64,000 bases of DNA from NCBI GenBank assembly GCA_964247055.1, contig OZ176053.1, positions 682,001-746,000 on the forward strand, in the 5' to 3' direction. Below, in pieces: positions 12,489-23,300 of the stretch. This DNA is from Paragordius varius (taxonomy: Eukaryota; Nematomorpha). The position numbers and the translations under genes are program-made. The notes beneath the pieces are model-generated. The model was given only the letters and a program-made list of their open reading frames with translations. It did not search any database and was not told the DNA's origin. The stretch's first letter is position 1. Every line of letters begins with the position of its first letter.

Positions 12489-13571
12489 CTATAAATCGCA
12501 AATTAGATTTATATTATTTCGATAAGTTTTTTCGAAGGGTTTTAGAAGTTGATATCCCTTTTCGCCTCTTTGATCTGTTAAGGCGTGTTTGGGAAACACA
12601 CACAGATGGGAATCCACCATGTGAAGCTTTAGACTCATGTGGCATCCTATGTTTTTGGATAAAAAAGAATATAAATGATTAAATAACATGTGTATTATAA
12701 CATACATACCCATCCTATAGAAAGAGTCGATTAAACAATCGTCTAATTCCAGGTAATTGTTATTTTTTAAATTTCCCAAAAATATTGAGGAAAAGTTCGC
12801 AATGCAACCCATTCCGTTTTGTCTTTGGGTTGCATTTTAGATACAAGCATTACATCATTCAAAAGACTCATAACCTAAAATTAAATGTATAATACCTGCG
12901 GCCCTATCAAAACTGCGACGTTAATTTTGGAGGGCGTTATCCTGAACTTCCTGAAATAATGGGCCCAAGCTTCGCCACTGCATAAAAATGTTTTGGCTAA
13001 TCCAAGCAGCGTGTACAATGGCCGCAAAACAAAGTTGTTAGTCGATATTAATTGAGAAAATATCTGATTGAGCCAAACTTCATAAGTTCTCAAGGGCCTT
13101 TTTTTGTATAGTGTTTCTCCATGTCACGCCCACTCACACAGGGGGCAAAAATTCAAAAACCCTTTTTGTATACCGAAAAGCAATCCCATGACCTATAAAA
13201 AATATTAAAATTTCTAAAACTTTATAATTCCCTGTAACATGCCAATAATGATAGCAGTATTGAAGGAGTTCGAAAATGTTTTTGAACATCGCATAGGCCT
13301 CCCTATAAACACGGCTATAAGCGATTAAAATTGGCTTGTGTCCGGCACGGTCTATTAAAAAACCTTTCAAACTTTCCCAAAGATTTTAAATATTGTATAC
13401 CTGAGAAACGTCCAGAAACAATACCCACTGTGATGTATCATATTCGTAACTCATTTCCTTCATGAGACCAATTATATTATGACACCAAGATATAGGACTA
13501 TTTTCGGAAAAATATTTGCGAAAATTAATTCCTCTACTCTTAAAGCTAGTTATGCATCTGTTCCGCAGCAT
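12489..13571 (-). pseudogene. Catalytic (DDE-type) part of the CMC-like transposase, broken
   Basis: Reading the minus strand from 13571 to 12489, the pieces follow the family order. First comes GINFRKYFSENSPISWCHN, then WVLFLDVSQ with the first catalytic Asp. Next is LKGFLIDRAGHKPILIAYS, then WHVTGNYKVLEIL, where the second Asp is replaced by Asn. A C..S..DMEKHY remnant follows, then VLRPLYTLLGLAKTF and ITPSKINVAVLIGPQ. The last pieces are NIGCHMSLKLHMVDSHL and QRGEKGYQLLKPFEKTYR, which holds the final Glu. The family's LPPLH histidine reads RPLY here. At least three frame breaks occur. It faces the N-terminal part (11295-11919) tail to tail. Confidence 0.75.
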
Positions 13572-13588
13572 AAGTTCCGATGACTTAA

Positions 13589-13592
<4 letters not shown>

Positions 13593-13635
<43 letters not shown>
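13593..13635. repeat. (AT)n microsatellite
   Basis: An uninterrupted AT dinucleotide run at the inner border of the right terminal repeat of the CMC-like element. Confidence 0.95.
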
Positions 13636-13637
<2 letters not shown>

Positions 13638-14007
13638 CGTTTTTTATATTTTCACCGAATTCCTCTATGAGTGCTTCCTACTAGAACGGTCCACAAACGC
13701 CCTTCTAAATTTTAAATAGTTTAGCCTAGATTTTTTGCTGTGAGATACAGTTATTTTACCCGTGGATCATCCAATTTATAAATAAAAAATTATTTTGTTA
13801 GGATTATATTATAAGGCATAAAATTTAGTATTGTTGAACATGAATATGGAAAATATCTAAAAAATAACAGTTGGAATTAGGAGTTTAGTGTTTACAGCTG
13901 AGAAATATTTGGCTTTTTTACATAAAAAAACAGCAAAAAAGGTGCAAAAATTAAATTTATCTTTAATAAAATACACAAAGCTATTACACAATGATATTTA
14001 TATTTAA

Positions 14008-14566
14008 CACTTTGAAATGCGGTATCTAAATACCCCAGACTAAATTTAAGTTAATATTTTTAAAAAACTACTGAAGGAAACGGTACTTTAAATTTATGCT
14101 TCTATCCTAATAAAAATTATATAAAAAAGCTAAAATATCTCAATAACATTTCGTTTTGAAAAAAAAGTTCCATGTCAAACTACATCGACGCCATTTTTAT
14201 TTTACAAATTTGCAAAATATCGTGTTCATTTAAATTTAAAGGTAAAATCAAAGCTAATTTTTTTATTTAAATCACATCCAACATTGATAGAAATTGAAAG
14301 TGGTTTATTTTGCATTATTTTTCAATTTAGCCAATGCACACACAGGTAGACTAAATTTTTACCTTTCAGTTTTATGTTAAAATAAGTAAAATATTATTGA
14401 ATTTAATTTTTGATATATTCCGATTTTTCAATGTTATATAATGCAAAATTTTGCCATGGTTTCGATTCCTTCCATATTTTTTAAAGTATTTTATTTTAAA
14501 TAGGCCTCGGGTATCCAACTACCCGAATTTGAATCGAAGGACTGAAATGAATTTGGTATCCAAGTT
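14008..14566 (-). mobile_element. TTAA-flanked MITE, copy 3 (nested in the right TIR)
   Basis: It is inserted in the opposite orientation to the other copies, flanked by TTAA at 14004-14007 and 14567-14570. It opens with the right-end block (ATCTAAATACCCCAGAC) and closes with the left-end block (GAATCGAAGGACTGAAATGA). It interrupts the terminal repeat exactly where the left repeat reads on without a break. Confidence 0.8.
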
Positions 14567-15051
14567 TTAAACAAACAGTATTAACATCCAAGAACATAAA
14601 ATAAAGGTTGTTTTAATTTAATAAGATGATAAAAAATATTTGTGTCAAAAAATGTTAAGTAACCTAATTTTTGAGGGTTTTTGACCCTAGAGCAAAAGGT
14701 ATTGAATATTATAATTAATTTTTTTATAATTATATAAGCCAGAAATATTCTTTGTTTATCTAACTAAAAATATTTACAAACGAGAAAATTTTGGATATGT
14801 CCAAATTTGGAAAAAGTTCCATATCTCGAAAACGAGCTGGGTAAAATTTTTTCTATACAAATCTAATCACAATACCATATGGAATCAGAAAATATTAAAA
14901 AATTAAGATCCAGAAAAGGTTGTTTCACAGTGTAATTGTTATTATAGAAGCATGAATTATAATTGGAGCCGTTTCTTTAGTAGTGGCTTGAAAATATAAA
15001 CTTTAATATTGTCAGAGTATTTAGATAGCCCAATTCGAATCGAAGTTTTAA

Positions 15052-15718
15052 GAAAACTTTAAGCGCATATTTTGCGATTTTTAGAAATGAAACAGATGAA
15101 TATTTTTATCGACTCAGATTTGTGATTAATTTCGTTCACTTAAAATTCAAGGTTTTCATATGCACTTAATATTTAAAATTTATAGAAATATCTTTTAATT
15201 AAAATTTTGTGATGCTAGCGGCGTTAAAATATGAAAAAAATATAAATACATTTTACAATGTTTCTAGATTTTACACAATTTTGCTTTTAACAATGTAGGC
15301 TTAAATCATTAATGTCATAATCTGGCACAATATAATTCTCGTTGGCGTAAAGGAAATTGGTCCATTTTTGGATGCGCAAAAATTTATTTACGGGACTCAC
15401 AAACATTAATTTTACATTTAAAATTAAACTTTCCTTACATATAACAATGTACTAGTTTTGGCTAACTTTACCTTTTTGAATTTTATGATATGGTATAAAC
15501 GCAAACTTTACTAAAAATTGAATATGAAAAATAAAAATAAAATTTTTTAATTTATTTGTTCAGTGGTGCATGGAGGACGAACACATAAAATCTGATGGTA
15601 AATTTCATATGTTTATAAATATACTTTTTTGAGCAACCAAATGTAATTATATATCTAAAAATATCTCCAATATATATGTTTTATATAATTTGAGTTAATT
15701 TTCTAAACCAATAATTGC
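15052..15718. other. Upstream region of the TBC gene
   Basis: AT-rich, with no repeat ends seen. It presumably contains the promoter and 5' UTR of the TBC gene, but no defined element can be recognised. Confidence 0.4.
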
Positions 15719-18574
15719 ATGGAATTTAATAAAGTTCAGTATTTTTATGGGAATATAAATGAGAAGCCCGAAATCAGAAAACAACACTCCTCTAACGAAA
15801 ATTACACAGATAATTGCAATGTCCTACAAAATGCTATAAGCGCTCTTGAAAATGAAATAAATCAAATTTCTAAAACTAATTATCCCAATGATAACACATT
15901 CCCTAAATATAATACTGCTCAAAACGCAGCAGCCAACGGATCTCCTCATAAATTTGAACATTCTCTCACATCAAACGGACATATTATTGATGAAGAACAT
16001 TTCGGCAATTCTCGTAGCTCAAATTATTCTGGAACTACACCAATTTCAAGTAATCATTATGATTCGACTAACGCTAATATCAACAACAATGATAATTACG
16101 AAGTTATAACATATTTTAATGATATATATTTGCCATCCCAAGAGGAAGAAGACGAGGATAGTAATGAATTGGAACATGGTTCAAATCCTAATTCAAGCAA
16201 AAATTCCTCGCCCATAAAACATAATGGCACATCTGTACTCGCGTCTCCTCAACAATCTCTGCTCTCTATCATTGCTCAAAAGTATACGCAAAATTATCCC
16301 TACGCCAAAGCGGATGGCAAACAAGCAATAGCTGTTCCCTCATCAACGAATGATATCAATAATAATGAGACATATACTCCTTATAGTTCAAATGCTCATA
16401 ATACCAACGCTAGAGCAACATCAACAACATTATTACTCAATCAATCAAATCATCGTTCTTTGATGAACGATCAATATATTTCTCAAGATAATGCATCACT
16501 TAATGATTACAAAAACACGAATACCAATTATAAAATTATGCAGAGTAGCAATAATAATAATATTATTTATGAACCTGCGCATTTGCCGTACTCGAGCAAA
16601 GCGACGAAGAACGAACAACCTACAATTGAAACGAAACTAATAAATTATGGAAATTTAACCAATGATGCTTCTCAGTATTCCAACAATGCTAATTCAGCAG
16701 TTAACAAAATAATTTCTTCAAATGAGAATAACACACCTAATTATTATATCGCGCGTGCCTCATATCAAGTATCGTCTGCACCTAATTATCATTCACTTGT
16801 TTCTAGCAACAGCAACAATAGTAAGAATAATAATAATATATATTATGCAGACGATCGTATTTTACAAGAAGAAGGAAACAACCATTTTGTATTAAACAGC
16901 AAAAATGTAAATAATTATATTAAAAATGTTGATAGAAACAGTGCTGCGCTTTTTAAAGATCATCATCATACGGCGACAAACGGGAAAATAAACAATGTGA
17001 ATACATCATTTTTATCGCATAATCGGAGTTCAGCAAGCAAAGGCAATGTATCAGAGATTTCATCTCTTTGTGAATTCGATAGCGATGGAGAAGAATTGCA
17101 AGAATCATTAAATGATCAAAGTAAAGATAACAACCTCTCTAAATTCAATGGTGGCATAGTTCGGCAATCGGAAGTTTGTGAACCCATTACTAAGGTTTCG
17201 AATGTTCAAAATCAACATTTAAAAAATGATCTCGAATCATTTTTGCAAATACCTGATCCAAAAAAAGTTGATAAGTACGGTTTTTTTGGAGGCGCTCAAT
17301 ATTTGTTAAATGAGCATAATTCTATTGACACTGACCACACTTCGAATGCCATGATCACAAGCGAGGAAATCGGTGATGATGAAAAAGGCACACTTAAGGC
17401 AGATATTCAACCTTCATACTCACCTCAAAATCAAATGGCTAAATATAAATCTCCTCACAGTAAACCCGAAGTTGATAAAAAGCGTGTTAAAGAACTTGGG
17501 AAACTAAGAAACAGAGAAAAGAAATGGAAAGGCATGTTGGACCATTGGGAAAAATATGTTAAGCATCGCCCCGAAAAAATTAGGGATCGGTGCAGAAAAG
17601 GTATTCCACCCTCTTTAAGAGGTTTGGCTTGGCAGTTTTTATGTGGCGTACCTGCACTTCGAGGTCGAAATACCGAATTATTTCGATTGCTGGCTTCAGA
17701 AGATCAGAAAGGCGATCCGCTTGTAATCGATGAAATTAGGAGAGATTTACACCGACAATTTCCGTACCACGAAATGTTTGCTCAGCCCAATGGCACGGGA
17801 CAGCGAGATTTGTTCGCTGTTTTGAAAGTTTACTCCTTGATGCGCCCAAAAGATGGATATTGTCAAGCTCAAGCACCTCTAGCAGCAGTTTTGTTAATGC
17901 AAATGCCAGCGGAACCAGCATTTTGGTGTTTACTTTCTATATGTGACAACTACTTACCTGGTTACTTTGGGCACGGGTTGGAAGCGTTACAGCTTGATGG
18001 GCAATTGTTTTATGGCTTGTTGAAAAGACAACTTCCAGCCGTTTATAGATTGATTAAAAAGCAAGGTATTCAACCTTCGTTGTGCTTGACGGAATGGTTT
18101 ATGTGCGTTTATAGTCGAACCCTTTCATGGCCTTGTGTTCTGCGAATATGGGATTTATTTTTGTCCGAAGGAATTACTACTCTGTATAAAGTTGGCTTGG
18201 TCCTATTCAAATTGGCTTTTTACGGGAAAGATGGGACCGGAGAAAAGGGTACGACGACCAATCAATCAAAAAAGTTAAACAAAAGTAGACCATCAACTTC
18301 AAATGAGAGTCCCACCATGGCACTTCATGCTTACTCGAACGAGACATCATCCAACCACAGCATTTTCGGTAGTCTTCCATTACTTCATTTTGGTTCTTCC
18401 TCGCTGGCCACGCGATTTCCTTCCATGTATGAGAGTATGGGGGCCTTGCAAGCCCTTAAATCCAAAACTATTGATGAGGATTATCTCATTGCTGAAGTAC
18501 TCAAAATAAAAATCTCAAAAGAATTGATTGAACGAGAACGACAGACTCAGTTGCAAAAACAAAAAATTACATAG
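15719..18574 (+). CDS. TBC1D10: TBC1D10/EPI64-family Rab GTPase-activating protein, intronless, long Asn-rich N-terminus
   Basis: A 951-residue frame. Residues 1 to about 590 are low complexity, rich in Asn and Ser with several poly-Asn runs, and contain an acidic stretch EEEDEDSNELE. From about 594 the sequence matches the TBC1D10 group: LRNREKKWKGML, RCRKGIPPSLRGLAWQ (about 624-640), DEIRRDLHRQFPYHEMF with the catalytic arginine (about 672-685), and GYCQAQAPLAAVLLMQMPAE with the glutamine finger (about 713-730). LTEWFMCVYSRTL and VLRIWDLFLSEG close the domain near 840. A short basic C-terminal helix (ELIERERQTQLQK) is also typical. The protein should activate GTP hydrolysis on Rabs (Rab35/Rab27-type in relatives), usually at membranes. 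Relatives are about 400-800 residues, so the N-terminal extension is the odd part. The first Met is taken as the start. Confidence 0.92.
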   Translation: MEFNKVQYFYGNINEKPEIRKQHSSNENYTDNCNVLQNAISALENEINQISKTNYPNDNTFPKYNTAQNAAANGSPHKFEHSLTSNGHIIDEEHFGNSRSSNYSGTTPISSNHYDSTNANINNNDNYEVITYFNDIYLPSQEEEDEDSNELEHGSNPNSSKNSSPIKHNGTSVLASPQQSLLSIIAQKYTQNYPYAKADGKQAIAVPSSTNDINNNETYTPYSSNAHNTNARATSTTLLLNQSNHRSLMNDQYISQDNASLNDYKNTNTNYKIMQSSNNNNIIYEPAHLPYSSKATKNEQPTIETKLINYGNLTNDASQYSNNANSAVNKIISSNENNTPNYYIARASYQVSSAPNYHSLVSSNSNNSKNNNNIYYADDRILQEEGNNHFVLNSKNVNNYIKNVDRNSAALFKDHHHTATNGKINNVNTSFLSHNRSSASKGNVSEISSLCEFDSDGEELQESLNDQSKDNNLSKFNGGIVRQSEVCEPITKVSNVQNQHLKNDLESFLQIPDPKKVDKYGFFGGAQYLLNEHNSIDTDHTSNAMITSEEIGDDEKGTLKADIQPSYSPQNQMAKYKSPHSKPEVDKKRVKELGKLRNREKKWKGMLDHWEKYVKHRPEKIRDRCRKGIPPSLRGLAWQFLCGVPALRGRNTELFRLLASEDQKGDPLVIDEIRRDLHRQFPYHEMFAQPNGTGQRDLFAVLKVYSLMRPKDGYCQAQAPLAAVLLMQMPAEPAFWCLLSICDNYLPGYFGHGLEALQLDGQLFYGLLKRQLPAVYRLIKKQGIQPSLCLTEWFMCVYSRTLSWPCVLRIWDLFLSEGITTLYKVGLVLFKLAFYGKDGTGEKGTTTNQSKKLNKSRPSTSNESPTMALHAYSNETSSNHSIFGSLPLLHFGSSSLATRFPSMYESMGALQALKSKTIDEDYLIAEVLKIKISKELIERERQTQLQKQKIT

Positions 18575-19984
18575 GATATCTCTATCGTTTATTACATGTA
18601 TATCTCATTCATTGAATAGCATAGGAAGAGATACCTACAAACATATATATAAATTCCAATAACAACCGAATCGAAAAAAGGACCAAATGTTACTTTAAAG
18701 TTTTAAAAAGCCACCGACCAATTTAAAAACGCCTAAATATAACAAATTTCGATTATATGATGTTAAATTACCAGTTAATATAATACATCTAATTTCGACG
18801 TTTATATCTTATAAAGCCAAAATTAATACAGTGTTTCAAAAAGAGCCATTTTATAATATGACATATTCAAAAAGCATCATTATATTATTTATATTTTATA
18901 TTATTACCAATTTTGTTGTTTGAAAATATATTGGCATTAAATTGTTTAAATATTATTCATACAATATATATTTGATTAATCATTACATATACACTTATAA
19001 ATATATATTGAATATATAGTAGTTTTTATAATAGATAAAAACTTGTTGGCAATCGACTTGACAGGCTAAAAATGATAATTTTATCAAAAAATTGATCTTT
19101 CAACTCTTTTTTTCTCTTCTAAACTCTCTTGAGATTTATATTAATATTTTATCTTTATCAGGTCATAACATTTTTAATTACTCAATTATTATTGTGGAAA
19201 TTGATTGATAATTGATCCTACAACTAAAAAATTGGAAAGGCTCTGGATTTTTAATTAATAAATTTATTTTAAGCTTAAAATTACGGAATAATTTAAAATT
19301 TTATTACTTAAAGACTTTTTTCATTTTCCAAGGGGTCGAACTTGACTTAAGGAATTACCTACCTATCCTAAGGTTGATCGCAAAACTATATGGAAAGTGT
19401 TTTGAGGATTTTTATATAATTTTAAAGGTACAGGGATTAATCTTCTATGATTTATTATACTATTAAGCCGGTATTATATTCAACAAATAAAATTTCAATT
19501 GAAATAACCCAATTTTTACGGAGCGATTCTGGAGCCCCACTGTTCCAAATAGTTATTTTTTGTTTGTTTAAATCTTTTTAATATACTGTCATTTTATTTT
19601 TATCTTACTCCTCAGTCAAAAAATATTAAAATCGTGATTTTCTAAAAAATGTGTTGAAACTCAACTGCATAGAACAAAAATAAGGGTACCAGATTTACAT
19701 CCAACTCTGAGGTGTGGGCATCTTATTTAATAACTTTCCTAAGGGTAGAAAATTGTAATTTTTTGTCAAATTTTTAAAAGTGCAAGGATATTAGTTTTAT
19801 TGAGTTTTTACTAAAAAGTTCCATTTTTTAGCTTACAAAATTATAGTAGTAAGTATATATTAGTTTTTCATTAATTATGGCCATTAGAGGGAAAATTTAT
19901 TGGGTTATAGTTATTTTTTTCGTTTTTTCCTGCTATTAGCCAATATTAATTCTTTATGCTACATATATACTATTTGGCCACAAT
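18575..19984. other. 3' flank of the TBC gene and intergenic DNA up to the duplication
   Basis: AT-rich and without a recognised gene. An additional 5' exon of the unit-A ferroportin could lie here, but none can be identified. Confidence 0.45.
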
Positions 19985-20044
19985 ACTTAATGAAAAATTT
20001 AATTACACTGTAAATCCGATTAAAATTGAATTGAAATTTATTTA

Positions 20045-20306
20045 CAGTAATTATTGAAATTATACGGACAAACGAAATTATAAGTACAAATATATTGTAA
20101 AAGACAACCATTTAAATCGATATTTTTTTAAATATAAATGATTGTTTTAAATTGAATGTATAAATATAGAGATCTATATTAGATAACCATGGTAATTAAA
20201 TAGTTTATATAGGAAAAAATTAAGGTTTAGAAAAGTATGATTGTCTTTTGAAAATATTTGGCATAATATTTTTACGTTTTGTCCGTATATCATTTTTTCT
20301 TTACTG
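20045..20306. mobile_element. TA-flanked MITE (CAGTAAAAA family), upstream of ferroportin A exon 1
   Basis: It starts CAGTAATTATTGAAATTATACGG after TA and ends TTTACTG before TA. The two halves are inverted repeats sharing the ATTATACGGACAAA / TTTTGTCCGTAT and AAAAGACAACCAT blocks. CAGT ends with TA duplication indicate Tc1/mariner-type mobilisation. The copy in unit B (about 42500-42795) is degraded at its left end. Its right end lies only 11 bases from the Met used here for ferroportin A. Confidence 0.8.
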
Positions 20307-20318
20307 TATTTTTTTATT

Positions 20319-23300
20319 ATGAATATAATTTTAGAACAAAAACCAGATACTTTTGAAACTCGTGCTAAACCGCCTAAAACGGTTTCTTGGAAATCCGTCC
20401 ATTATTTTCTGTACTATGCACAGGCTTTGACTTCATGGGTTTTTTAACAATTATGTTTAATTACATTAAAATTGAAATCATAGAGGCAAAACGTAAAAAT
20501 AAGCATATTATTAAAAACCAACCATACTATTTTAAATTGCGTAAAATAAAGAATAGAGATGTAAATTGGTAACCACTCAATTATACATTACACAATTGTA
20601 TTATGGTTTAATTGGGAAAAATCAGAGATTAAAAATGGTTGTTTTTAAATAATGTCTTTTGGTTGTATATTTTAATTGTACTGTATACCAATTTTAGAAA
20701 CTGAAATAATATAGACAAAACATAAAAAGAAAAACAACCAACCATATTTTTGAACCTTGATAATTTATCGTTTGGTGGTGCAAAATAAGGAATAGAAACG
20801 TAAATTCCATGAATTATACATTGCGCATTTGTAATTATAGTTTATGTAGGAAAACTTAATGTTTAAAAAATAAAAATATTTGCCTTTTACTTTTTGTCTA
20901 CATAATTTTAAAAAAAAATTCAAAATCTAATTTTTATTTTATTAAAAAATGATTTTAGGGCAATCGTATGTGGAGATTTTGTGTGGGGATTTTTTTGATT
21001 CAACTTTCGCCCAATAATAATTTACGTTTAACGGCTCTGTATGGTTTTTTATCCAGCCTGGCCATTTTTGTGTTTGGTCCCGCCGTAGGAAAATGGATCG
21101 ATAAAAATGCCAGATTTAAAGGTATATCCAAACATATAAATTAGGTGATTTCTTATGATTAAAAAATGTTTTATCAGATTGATGACTTTTTTAAAATATT
21201 TGGAGCCAGTAATATACTTTGAGAAGATTTTACTATATTAAAAATAAAACTTTTTGACGAATCTCACTTAGTTTTAATAATTTTTTGAGCCTAAATTTAT
21301 GCCATAAGTCAAAGACAACCATAATTTTTATATGGGACGAATGATAAATTAGGTTCATCTGTGTTTTACAAAAATAATTTGTGATTAAAAAATCTTTTGC
21401 TAATAAAAAAATTTATTTAATTCATTGTCCCTGGTATTAATCGAATTTAGACGCTCAAAAGCAATATTAATTAATTATGCAAAATATTTAGATTTGTTCA
21501 AATATGTTTGATTTATATTTAAATATTGGTTTAAAATAAAATAATATTCACAACCAAGTTAACACGTATATATTAGTATTGGCCAAAAAAATTTGGTTTT
21601 TTATATTTGCAAAACACACTATCACATACATTTAAGGATAATACGACTTACAAAAGAAAATCGATATTACTAAAATGAAACACCAAAATAACATTTTTCT
21701 CAATATATTATATATATATATATATTTTAAGAAAAAACTTACGTATATCAAATTTACCTGACCCCAGTTTAATTACTTTTGTGATTTTATGAAATAAGGA
21801 GCATGCAAACACTTAAATTTTCATCGGATATTCGTATTAATTTAACAACATAAAAAGTTATAATTACTATGCCTCTCAATATTTTTCAATTAAAGGCATT
21901 TTTGTACTCAACAAAAAAATATTCTATGGATTAGAGCTTTTATTTTGGTTTATCTGTTTAAAAGTTAATTAAAATTTTAATTAAATAAATTATTGCTTCA
22001 AACTAAAATTTATAAAAGTGGTAAATTTTAGCTAATCCCCAAATATACTTTTTACAAAATAAATAATTTTGTTAGTATTTTGGGCCTAAATACTATAATC
22101 AACAATTTAGCCCCCATTCGTATTTATTTTTATAAGGCATTTGACACGCTCATTACAGTAAAACTGAAATTATACGGACAAAACGTAAAAATAAAGAGAC
22201 AAATGTTTTTTTAAAAAGACACTAACCATACTTTTTAAATAATGATTTATTTCAATATAACTTATTTTTTAATTGGCAAAGTGTGAAATAAAGATATATA
22301 TAACTAACACAATCAATTCTATATTTTACAATTGTAACTTAGCTTATATTCGAAAAAAAATTTAAAAAAGTATGGTGGTTGTATTTTAGTAAAATATTTG
22401 TCATTATACATTAACGTTTTGTACATAGTATAAGTTTAAATTTGACTGTATTTTTCATATCTGTTATACTTTATCGATAAAATATAATCTCCCAAATCAA
22501 TTGAACCCCAAAATTTAACACACTCTATGATTACATATACTGTAAAAATAAAGATTATTAAAACAAAACGTAGAAGCTAAAAAAAATAAAAAATTCAAAT
22601 TTATTATTCTATTCATCCCTTAAATGATTACGATTGTGAAATGTATAATTATGAGTATTACCAAACAACATTTCTTTTCTTTATTTCACCCAAAATGACA
22701 ATTAGGACATTCAAAAAAGGTCCAAATTAAGAAAAATAATTGTCTCCATGTTCTAACATTTTTATTTCAATTAAATATATTAATTATTTCAACATTTAAC
22801 ATAGTCGCAAAAATCGCCCTAATCACTCAAAATGGGCTAGTTACCTTGTGTGCCCTGGGATTTCTCGCCTCATTCCTCATTGCATCTTACAACAATAATA
22901 ATTACAATTACAATTCCATCCCAATCAAGCGACTCCTTTTATGTTTCATAATTTTAACGGCAGTTTTAGCTGATATTGCCGCCATGATTTCCCACATAAT
23001 CATGGATAAGGATTGGGTTGTGATCGTTGCTCAACAACATAAGCTCCAACTTTCAAGTTTGTGTTTTTGCTTCAACAACAGTATTAAAATCAAAAGAAAA
23101 ATTTATTGTAAAAATGTTTTAAGTTACATAAGTTCGTTAGGTTTAATAAAGGAATTTAACTGCAATATGATTTTAAAAAAAAATTCAATGTAAGTTTATC
23201 AAACATTTAATAGTTTCCATCGTGCTTTTTATAAAATTAAGGATATATTTATTCTGAATAATAGATCTCGTTATGAAATATAATTTTAACCTTACAGTAA

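Larger units (their letters stand above)
9257..14932. mobile_element. CMC/Chapaev-like DNA transposon, 5.7 kb, decayed
   Basis: The ends are CACTGTGCAAC on the left and a degenerate TTGTTTCACAGTG on the right. The 3-bp target duplication is TAA (9254-9256, 14933-14935). The terminal inverted repeats are about 730 bp long: 9257 to about 9985, and about 13625 to 14932 once a 559-bp nested MITE is removed. Inside are a plus-strand cysteine-rich N-terminal gene part (11295-11919) and a minus-strand catalytic part (12489-13571), both similar to a transposase-like family of invertebrates and fish. The CACTG ends, TWA duplication and catalytic layout fit the CMC superfamily (Chapaev3-like), though PIF/Harbinger also uses TWA targets. 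Frame breaks and nested insertions show it is dead. Confidence 0.75.
8816..15047 (+). mobile_element. TTAA-flanked MITE, copy 1, split by the CMC-like transposon
   Basis: The left part (8816-9256) begins CACTTGAATACAAC after TTAA (8812-8815). The right part (14933-15047) ends in a degenerate GAATCGAAGT followed by TTAA (15048-15051). These two pieces match the ends and middle of the uninterrupted ~575-bp copies elsewhere in the window. They are separated by the element at 9257-14932, flanked by TAA on each side. The TTAA duplication resembles piggyBac-type insertion, but the family is assigned only from the target site. Confidence 0.8.

Noticed and set aside
13386-13400. Spliced 29-bp intron in the catalytic transposase part
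   Set aside because: The GT..AG span is too short and leaves the wrong phase, so a frame break is the simpler reading.
15570-15598. Short upstream Met frame (MEDEHIKSDG) with a GT donor before the TBC gene
   Set aside because: No acceptor in the right phase lies between it and 15719, and the downstream Met already gives a complete frame.
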